Assembly: GCA_021432635.1 (NCBI GenBank)
Contig: MU270039.1
Location: 487,247 to 551,246, forward strand
Length of the DNA stretch: 64,000 nucleotides
Source: Thozetella sp. PMI_491
Lineage: Eukaryota > Ascomycota > Sordariomycetes > Chaetosphaeriales > Chaetosphaeriaceae
Reading direction: 5' to 3'
The notes beneath the pieces were generated by a model. It did not search any database. It saw only the letters and a list, made by a program, of their open reading frames with translations, and had not been told where the DNA came from. Positions 56,834-64,000 of the stretch are shown in pieces (position 1 is the stretch's first letter; the number at the start of each line of letters is the position of its first letter). The translations under genes were made by a program, and so were the position numbers.

Positions 56834-58000
56834 CGCATACAGCTTTCACGTTGCTTTCTTTGGTCTAGGGCTGCCTCTGGTAGTGCGGACGCAAAATCTT
56901 GAAAAACAAACGGATAAAGACAGTAAGTGGGCGAGAAGTAAATTGGATCAAAGAAGAAAGAAGCAGTGTGTCGTCAATAACCATAGGAAGGAACCAAGAC
57001 ATGCTATGTATTTATTCTCAGGTACCGTGATATCTTTCCCAGGCTTCGGGGGCAGAAGTGGTCTAAGAGCTGCCAAGTTTCGCATAAACCCCATCTCAAA
57101 CAATCTCATGATGAATAATCGCCTAGTAACGAAAGCGAGACGAAGTAGTCCTGGTTAAACAATAATAGTCGCAGTGCCTTACTACAATTCCCAAATAGGA
57201 AGTTCTGATTATTTTGAACTCTGACTAGGCTACAATTGCCCCTGAAGCGGGTCTCCTTGGTTAACTTCAAACAGATGCAGGATGATTAATCGTCTTGGCG
57301 CCTTGCGGCAATACACAGTGCGTATTAACACTGTCCTGATCTGCGGGTTCCTATGGCTCCCGCATCTGTCTTGGCCCCTGTCTGAAACAGGCCGTGCTAA
57401 AGGAGGAAATTTTTGATTATCGTTCCCCTCGCAGGGTTAGCAATTTTCTAAAACGAAAATCAAGCCATCCGCCTATCTTCGAGTTCGAAGAAATCTGTAC
57501 CTCTAGAATCGGGTGCTGCCTTGCAGGTTAGGACTCAGCTTGACGTGGAGCCGCTGGTGTCTCAAATGCGCCTTTTGTGCTTTTCTGATCTTGTAATCAA
57601 TGAATTTGTGTACTGATAGGTAGCTTGGCTTTACATCAGCCGTTCCTTTCAAACTGAGCCAAAACTCCCTTTCTCACATGTTCTAGGTCCGTGACAAGAT
57701 GACCAGTCCCCTATTGATGCATCTTTACCTTGACACTTCCAAGGAAATGTGTATTAGCAATACACTTCTTACAACATATATGCGCAGGGGCTTCTGCAGT
57801 GATAGTCTACTAAAATGGTCTAACTGCCAGTAATCTATGACCTCCTGATCATCTTTATATAACTGCGACTTGCCCTCACCTTTAGACGCTCACTCTTAAG
57901 TTGCGTCATGCCAGAGTCATTTTAGTTAGCAAAGACACTTTACTATTTATGCATTCTCTCAATCGAAGTAAAGCCATTACCCCCCAGCTCAGTGGCAAGA
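56834..58000. other. no gene recognised
   Basis: Upstream regions of two divergent genes. No coding signal beyond chance frames. Confidence 0.5.
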
Positions 58001-58882
58001 ATGCGCTTCCTTGAATTGCTCACTTACGGTCTAGCGTCGGCTTATGCTGCGTATCCTCAACTAAACATTGGCGCCTCTCTACCAAGACAAAATGATAGCT
58101 TACTAAGTTATATGGATTCGATAATGCATAAAACTCTGGAAGTATCGCAAATGGGTATGGCGCCGGCATGTGACTTGTCGAACATAGAACTACCTTCGTT
58201 TTCATCTGGTATCTCACCCCAATGAGTAACGTTAAGTGGTTACGTTTCTAACCTATTATGGCACAAGCGGGTCTTCCGCTGCCTAGCGCTAACCTTATAC
58301 TACGACATATAGCAATTGGTCTAGGAACACAGAACTATACATGCCCTGTGAAGAACAGCACTGCTGTTCCTACTCCAATCGGAGCTCTTGCAACTCTTTT
58401 CAACGCGTCCTGTATCGCAAGCACTTATCCGGATCTATTCAATACACTGCCAGCTCTGCTCACAGAGCTTAACCTGTCGGGGAAGGTGGTGACGCATATA
58501 CCAGTTGACAGGCCATCTTTTTCTGGCCGACACTTCTTTACGAATGCATCAACGGCGTTTTTTGATCTTGACACTGCGGTAGAACGACTAGGCCAAGTCT
58601 CCACAGCGCGCAATAACACACTAAGTCCGCCGATTTTCGCTCCAAGGGGTTCTAGGAATGAGTCCGCGGTCGCATGGTTGAAGCTGCTAGCATTACCTGG
58701 GGCCACGGGTGGTCTACAGGAAGTATACAGAGTTCAGACTGCCGGGGGAAGCGCGCCTAAGAAGTGTAAGGGTATGCCGCCAACCTTCGAGGTTACCTAT
58801 TCTGCACAGTACGTATCCTCTGCTTATAGTCTGCTATAGGCAGTATATTAATGATTTTAGGTATTGGTTTTATGGGACTTAG
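58001..58882 (+). CDS. DUF3455 (malate dehydrogenase-like) secreted protein
   Basis: Join 58001-58208, 58268-58808, 58861-58882 (256 residues); introns GTATCT...AAG and GTACGT...TTAG keep frame. An N-terminal signal peptide (MRFLELLTYGLASAYAAYP) is followed by APACDLS, then the conserved LPSANLILRHIAIGLGTQNY, TPIGALATLFNASCIASTYP, FSGRHFFTNASTAFFDL, ESAVAWLKLLALPGAT and VYRVQTAGGSAPKKC. The tiny last exon supplies QYWFYGT, the normal family end. DUF3455 proteins are secreted, of unknown biochemical function; the malate dehydrogenase label is historic. The GTG at 57992 is ignored in favour of the ATG. Confidence 0.93.
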
Positions 58883-58997
58883 ATTGAGAACCCGCGATTT
58901 GGGGCAAGCTGCACTAATATTTAGAAGAGATTGCGTTTAGCTGATTTTACATAGCTCTTCTATTTATACAAACAAAGTTTCCTTAGTGTGTCTTAAG

Positions 58998-59994
58998 CAG
59001 GGTTGTGAACTAGTATAGTATAGTATAGTATTTAGCTGTACTAGTACTATATTAATACTAGTCTAGTATATACTAGACCCATACTAGTATATTATAGTCT
59101 TATACTAGTACTAGGCTAGTATAGTATAACTCTATACTAGTACTATACTATAATATACTAGTTTATACTATAGTACTTATATAAAATACTAGTGTAAATA
59201 CTAGTGTAATAAAATAACTAGTAAAATAACTAATAAAATAACTAATAAAATAACTAATCTTCCTCTTCCTCTTTATCTAAACCTTTTAACTCATTTATAT
59301 CTTTAATTTTCTAGCTTTTAAGTAAAATAAGCTTTTTAACCGTTTCTAAATCGAGCCAATTCCTAGCTTTAGTAATAATATTACCCCCTGTATTAAAAGT
59401 GCTTTTTATAGCTCCTAAAGTAGCTAGTATAGCTAAATATCGTCTAGCTAATATAACTAGTATAAGAAACCACTAGCTATTAGCTTTCCACCATATAAGT
59501 GGCTCTATTTTAAGGCCTTTATTATGCTCTTTAAAATATAGCGTATATTTCTCCTCAACACTTTCAGGCTGTATATATAGCTTATCTTCTAAGCTAGATT
59601 CTTTATCCGAAATGCTGTAAATATCTATATTATCTATATTTGGCTCGTCAAAGGATAGATTTGTATTTATAGTATTTCTAGCTTTAATTTATTATTTTAG
59701 CCGTAAATATTCCGATTTAAATAAGCTAGATACTTATCTAATTAGCTTAATACACAATATACTATATAATTAAGCTATATATATTGTAGGACTAGTATTC
59801 TAGTATACTCTAGTATAGTATTATACTATACTAGTACTAGCCTAGTACTAGTATAATATATACTAGCCCCACACTAGTATAGTACAGCTTTATACTAATA
59901 CTAGTCTAGTATAGTATAACCTTATACTAGTACTATAGTATACTATAGTATTAATACTAGTATTAAAATACTATAGTACTAAATCACAACCCTG
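58998..59994. mobile_element. 997-bp hAT transposon, non-autonomous, 8-bp target duplication
   Basis: The ends CAGGGTTGTGA and TCACAACCCTG are inverted repeats. GTCTTAAG occurs on both sides (58990-58997 and 59995-60002) as a perfect 8-bp target duplication, diagnostic for hAT. Inside each end lie about 200 bases of densely repeated TACTAGTATAG-type words in both orientations. The centre holds a degraded hAT C-terminal domain on minus. Confidence 0.93.
59254..59493 (-). pseudogene. hAT transposase dimerisation-domain relic
   Basis: Minus frame WWKANS, stop, WFLILVILARRYLAILATLG with AIKSTFNTGGNIITKARNWL following and a second stop after LILLKS. This is the hAT C-terminal block (W....FP.L...A..YL.I.ATSA.SE..FS..G.I.T..R..L). 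The stops are TAG where Trp is expected, consistent with RIP. The catalytic core is absent from the element. Confidence 0.85.
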
Positions 59995-60082
59995 GTCTTA
60001 AGTTAGAGTTTTCTAGAAGTTAGAGATTTGAAAATAGGCTTTAAAACTAAATAGTAAGTTTTTACCAAGCTATAGTAAAACC

Positions 60083-60700
60083 TATCCCTCTATGAGGGAA
60101 CTTAGACTGTGAACAATAATGTGATGGATCGTTAACAGTGTGGGCACTTGAGCCTTAATTACATAACTATCCTAAGGATCTAGCTTTGTGAGTTCTCCTA
60201 AGTAAGTGTGAACAAAAGCAAACCGCTTTAGCACTGGCCATTCCACAGCCTCGTATAAATACTCTGAGCTATTTTAACTAGTAGTATCAATAACCTGTCC
60301 TCCTTAAGCATAGTATAATAATCTAAAGCTTAGGGGCCTTTTTTATTAAGGAAATTAAGGCATATTATAATCTCCTCTTACTTAATTATCTTATTTTTAT
60401 TCTCAAGTAAAATATTATAACTAAACTTTAAGAGGTAAAGACTTTCTTTAGTAGATAACTAATAAAGATTAAGTCAAGGGTTAATATTTCTTACTTAGCT
60501 TATAACCCTATTTACATTAGCTAGAGTTTTAAAGACAGACTTTTTAATATAAGATTAGCCTTTAAAGGTGAAAAGAGGGACTATATTAGGTTTTATCTTA
60601 GTAATAAGTATACTTAAATATATTTTATAAGGTTTACTAAAGGATAAGCAAGTAGCTACTATACAAGCCTACTATCTTAGACCTTAAACAACTTCCTTAC
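60083..60700 (-). repeat. RIP-degraded retroelement-like repeat (R1 copy 4 with coding relic)
   Basis: 60083-60247 is the reverse complement of the 7904 repeat, with TGTGGAATGGCCAGTGC at its minus-strand start. 60300-60540 is the reverse complement of the coding relic at 19230-19500. The order (coding relic, then R1 end) is the same in both, so this is one element family. Confidence 0.6.
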
Positions 60701-60844
60701 CTACTACTATCTTAAATCTTAAACAACTTTTACACCTATTATCTCAACTTTATTTTTTAATTTAGGTCTTATTATTATTAGGGCTAAAGCACTATACTAA
60801 TATAGATATAGTTAAAATACCTCTCTTTTTATTAAAGAGACATC

Positions 60845-60922
60845 GTCCTTATAGCTTAAGAGTCAGAGCTTTTAATTACTATACCTTAATCAGAAGATCT
60901 AGGTTTAAGTCCTAACAGGGGT
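60845..60922 (+). other. tRNA-like sequence (tRNA relic or SINE head)
   Basis: TATAGCTTAAGAGTCAGAGC resembles an A box and D arm, and AGGTTTAAGTCCTAACAGGG a B box and T arm with 3' acceptor. C-to-T changes in an ordinary tRNA would give these words. I could not fold a clean anticodon arm, so no isotype is given. Low confidence. Confidence 0.3.
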
Positions 60923-61436
60923 GAATCCTTTTACCTTTAAAATAACTATAAGCACTATAGGGTTGTATAGCCTAAGGTATTACTCTTAAACATAAAACAC
61001 TGTAAATTCTTTTCTACTATTCCTTAAGGCAGTTATTATAGGTGAGCTGCCGGCGGGCACAACCCCCCCCATTTATTACTATGTTTTATTACCCATATAT
61101 AACCCTAGCCCTTGGAGGAGAATCCTAACCCTTACAGTAGATACAGCTAAGCATTAGTGGTCTAGCAGATTAGGGGTCGATTTAACATATGGGTCTAGAT
61201 CAGCCAGTTGATCAGGCACTCATTTCAAGCCGTAGATATCCCCCTGATATAAACGTTTTCAGGTCTAGTACTTCACGGAACAGGATAAGACGATTATACT
61301 TTAAAGATAGTTGGGCTTGCATATAAAGCTATAGCAGAGGTCTAAGCTATTCTTTCTTGACACTAAGCTTTCCAACACTCCGTAAACCCAGAAAGCTGAT
61401 AGCCACCGAAGCAAGGCTAAGCCCGCAATTGTACCA
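60923..61436. other. no gene recognised
   Basis: AT-rich, then mixed DNA downstream of the MFS relic. No gene seen. Confidence 0.4.
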
Positions 61437-62951
61437 CTACCCAGCCTTGTAACCTTGTAGCAAGGCCTCTTTGTAACTGAGGACGCTTCCCGACATTGTC
61501 ATTTGTCTTGCAATAATAGCTGTACTTGCGAGACCAATACTTTTCCCAATTTGTGCAAGCATGTTCAAAATCCCACCAGCCGGGGCTTGTGTGCTCGCTG
61601 GAAACGAAGATGTAACCACGAGGTTGGTAATGGTGTATATCAAGTCGGCGCCCAAGGGGTTAAGAGCCATAGCTTGGAAAACAGCCCCCTAGTACTCTGG
61701 ACAGTCTACATGGTATAGTCCAGCTAGCAACATTGGCGCAATTGCACTAACCAGGCAGGATGCAGGTACTGCAAAATAGGGTCGCAAGCGTGGGAGCAAG
61801 AACGCAGTCGCGATGTTGACTTCCTAAGGGCGCCACAGATAGGAGCCGGTAGGAAATACAAAGATGCCGTTAGTGCTGACTGATTACGGATATCTTGTAG
61901 ATATAAAGCCGTCAATTGCTCGCTTGCGTTGAGAGAACCCCAGACGAGGAATACGGTAGCATAGAGGGCTGCAAAGGGTACGTTGGTCTGCAACGCGTTG
62001 GGTATCAGTGTCGGTCGACCAAGGCGTGTCTGGCGTCGCATCCACAAGCTGAATGCGGGTAGTAATGCGATAGCCACGGTAAGCAGCCCGATGTTGAGCG
62101 GCTCGCGTATAAGTGTGTGAGCATCCAAGGCAGTTGTAACAGCGAGCTTATAGGACAATAGAGCAAGACTGCTGCTGATGAGCAGAGCTCCTATCCAATC
62201 CACATCCTTCCTTAGCCGCTTGAGGGCTCCCCACCCAAGTGGTCTACCGTCCGTCTCGTGCGGGAGCACCCACGCAGCCAGCAATAGTACGCCGCCGTTG
62301 AGCACCACCGTGTTATGGAAACCCTACCGCTAGCCGATGGTGTCGGCGCACACGCCGCCGATGACGAGGCCGAGTCCGAAACTGACGGCCTGACCACCAC
62401 CCATGGCCGCGAAGGCGGCACTGCGCCGGCGCGGGAAACGCCCGGGCGGCGACCCCAACCGCGCTGGGCAGGCACAGCGACGCGGCGATGCCTGCGGCAG
62501 TGCGCAGTGCAATCAACTGTGTGAACGTGGCCGACAGGCCCGCGCCGACGGCGGTGGCGGTCTGTAGCAGGGCGCCCAGCAGGCAGACGCGGCGGCAGCC
62601 GAGGACGTCGGCGGCGGCGCCGTAGGGAAGCAGCGTGGAACCGTACGCGAGGGCAAAGGCGGCCGCGGGCTAGAGCTGCAGCTCCAGACCCATGTCTAGA
62701 TCGGCTGTAATGACCGGGATGCACACGGTCAGGAGGCCGGCTAGCAGGTTACCGATCGCGGTGATGTAGATGATGCAGGCGATGATTGTAAAGGTGCGGC
62801 CCCGAGATACGGATGGCCCCGGTTCAAGCGGGACTTCCTCGACCGTCAAGTTTTCAAGTGCGACTCCCCCTTGTGCCGTGGCCGACGAAGACGCTTCTAA
62901 TACCCCTGAGTGCGGTGGTGCGCCCGGCTGTGATACTGCAGGTGGGTTCAT
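61437..62951 (-). pseudogene. MFS drug:H+ antiporter-type transporter, RIP-inactivated
   Basis: Order on minus: a hydrophilic N-terminus and first helix (TIIACIIYITAIGNLLAGLL), ITADLDMGLELQL, TAG at 62672-62670 where W-P is expected, AAAFALAYGSTLLPYGAAAD, LIALRTAAGIAASLCLPSAV, a frame change near 62420, MGGGQAVSFGLGLVIGG, ADTIG followed by TAG-R-TAG-GFHNTV (62332-62330 and 62326-62324), DWIGALLISSSLALLSYKLA, FLPAPICGAL, a second frame change near 61826, NIATAFLLPRLRPYFA, PEY-TAG at 61691-61689, then NPLGADLIYTITNLVVTSSF to the end. All four TAGs sit where Trp is usual. Intact relatives are 14-TM plasma-membrane exporters resembling aminotriazole-resistance proteins. Dead in its present form. 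Confidence 0.88.
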
Positions 62952-63354
62952 GATTAACTGTCTAGAAACATGTCGTTGGACTGATTGAATAGCGGCGTAC
63001 TCTATATCGGCAAATTATTCATTCTGTGCCAAGGGTTTATTACTAGCGACACACTAATTGCGTCTTTCGAAACTGCTCCGGTTAACGTGGCCTCATTGAT
63101 GGCCCACTTAATCAGAGGAGCTTCCACAGTATTATAGTACGCTTAAAAAATAAAAGCCAGGCCTTGTAGAATAGCGACCTACCACCGTTCAGAGTACGGT
63201 CTCTCCTTGGAGGGGCACAGGATGCCTAGCACCAGGAGAGTAGAACAGAGGGTAAACTGACAGTGGGCGGCTGGGTTGGCAAAGAAAGGCTCTAGCGACC
63301 TCCCTATAATCTACAAGTTGAGTAATTAATTTACTTAGTTTATAAGACTAATAT
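62952..63354. other. 5' side of the MFS relic; no gene
   Basis: No coding signal; short GC-balanced DNA leading into AT-rich repeats. Confidence 0.45.
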
Positions 63355-63600
63355 AGTCCATAGGTGGGCCGATCACTCATTATCACATATTAAATCGTGA
63401 TTTTCTTAACAGCCTTTCACATGTAAATATTAAGGAATCTCTTTATAAATAAAGTTATAATCTATCCCAAGGTTCTTTATATATATATAATTTTCTTAGA
63501 GGTTTAAAAAACTTTATTATATAATAATTAAGAAGAAAAGAAAGAGTGGAGATATATGTCTCCACTTTTTTTTATTATATTTAAGAAAATTTTAGAAAAT
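63355..63600. repeat. diverged relative of the 391-bp MITE (tentative)
   Basis: GTGGGCCGATCACTCATTAT, then TCACATATTAAATCG and TTTTCTTAACAGCCTTTCAC, follow the order of words in the left arm of the 11916 element. The interior shares TCTCCACTTTTTTTATT. A perfect hairpin AGTGGAGA-n6-TCTCCACT lies near 63546-63567. The second TIR is not evident. Confidence 0.3.
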
Positions 63601-63627
63601 ATTTTTAAAATAGTTATTTGATTTTAT

Positions 63628-64000
63628 CAGGGCTGTAATTTTAGTTAGTTAGTTTAGTACTTGCCTTGACTAATACTAACTAAAGTTAATTTTAACTAAG
63701 GCTTAGTTAGTACTAGTTAGTACTAGCTAGTACTAATACAAACTAATACTAACTAGTACTAACTAAAATCTCCATATAAAATACTAAAAAAATACTAAGA
63801 CTTTTTATTAGTAAAAATAATAGTAAAAATAATATATATAGTAAATATTATATATATATAATATTTATTATATATAATAATTTATAAGCGAAAGAACTAG
63901 AGAAATCGAGAAGCTTCTATACGATTCTATAACGTTCTATATAATTACTAATACTTATAAATTAATATTTTAAGCTTTATAAGCTATAATTTTAATATCT
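63628..64000 (+). mobile_element. second hAT-like element, cut by the window end
   Basis: Starts CAGGGCTGTAATTTTAGTTA, close to the CAGGGTTGTGA end of the 58998 element, and is followed by a dense array of ACTAGTTAGTACTAA-type words. The array organisation is the same but the unit differs. The other end is outside the window. Confidence 0.45.

Overview
The window is nuclear DNA of a filamentous ascomycete (Pezizomycotina). Its genes carry short spliceosomal introns (about 47-90 nt, GT/GC...AG), and the gene set is typical of that group: two HET-domain genes, Zn2Cys6 regulators, a Cas1-type acyltransferase, RTA1, DUF3405 and DUF3455 proteins. AT-rich stretches contain degraded repeats, and several broken genes have stops at positions expected from C-to-T change in a CpA context, as produced by repeat-induced point mutation (RIP). 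I cannot name the species.

Layout, left part (1-20 kb): a small Cys-rich ORF broken by one TAG; a Helo-like/ankyrin gene (2643-5286) with one early TAG; a Zn2Cys6 regulator (8258-10414, minus) with an alpha/beta hydrolase upstream on the same strand (10679-11614); a 391-bp TIR/MITE element (11916-12306); an intact Cas1-type membrane acyltransferase (13987-16630); then unidentified remnants and AT-rich repeat.

Middle part (20-40 kb): an eight-exon Ola1/YchF-type ATPase with an altered base-recognition motif (20421-22074, minus); a broken P450; an intact P450 (25431-27096) convergent with an intact Zn2Cys6 regulator (27526-29744); a second small TIR element; LysM-like and Zn2Cys6 remnants; an RTA1-like membrane protein (35974-37056, minus); and the first HET-domain gene (38063-39874).

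Right part (40-64 kb): the second HET gene with an SVAPP-repeat tail (41165-43231); a chitin-binding (CBM18) remnant; an F-box protein with an acidic minisatellite tail; kinase-like and acetyltransferase-like remnants that meet at one point; a Cys-rich cell-surface protein divergent from a six-exon DUF3405 gene (51595-53968); a TPR remnant; a secreted protein with a Q/G repeat tail; a DUF3455 protein; a 997-bp hAT element with a perfect 8-bp target duplication (58998-59994); and an MFS transporter destroyed by four TGG-to-TAG changes (61437-62951).

The region reads as accessory, fast-evolving fungal DNA. Allorecognition-type genes (two HET, one Helo/ankyrin, TPR remnant), regulators, oxidative enzymes and surface or secreted proteins lie among decayed genes and transposons. 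I see no complete biosynthetic cluster (no PKS, NRPS or terpene synthase) and no clearly new multi-gene system. The most unusual items are the Ola1 paralogue, the structure of the hAT element, coding minisatellites at protein C-termini, the Cas1 protein lacking the expected catalytic Asp, and the clean RIP-type nonsense pattern in the MFS gene.
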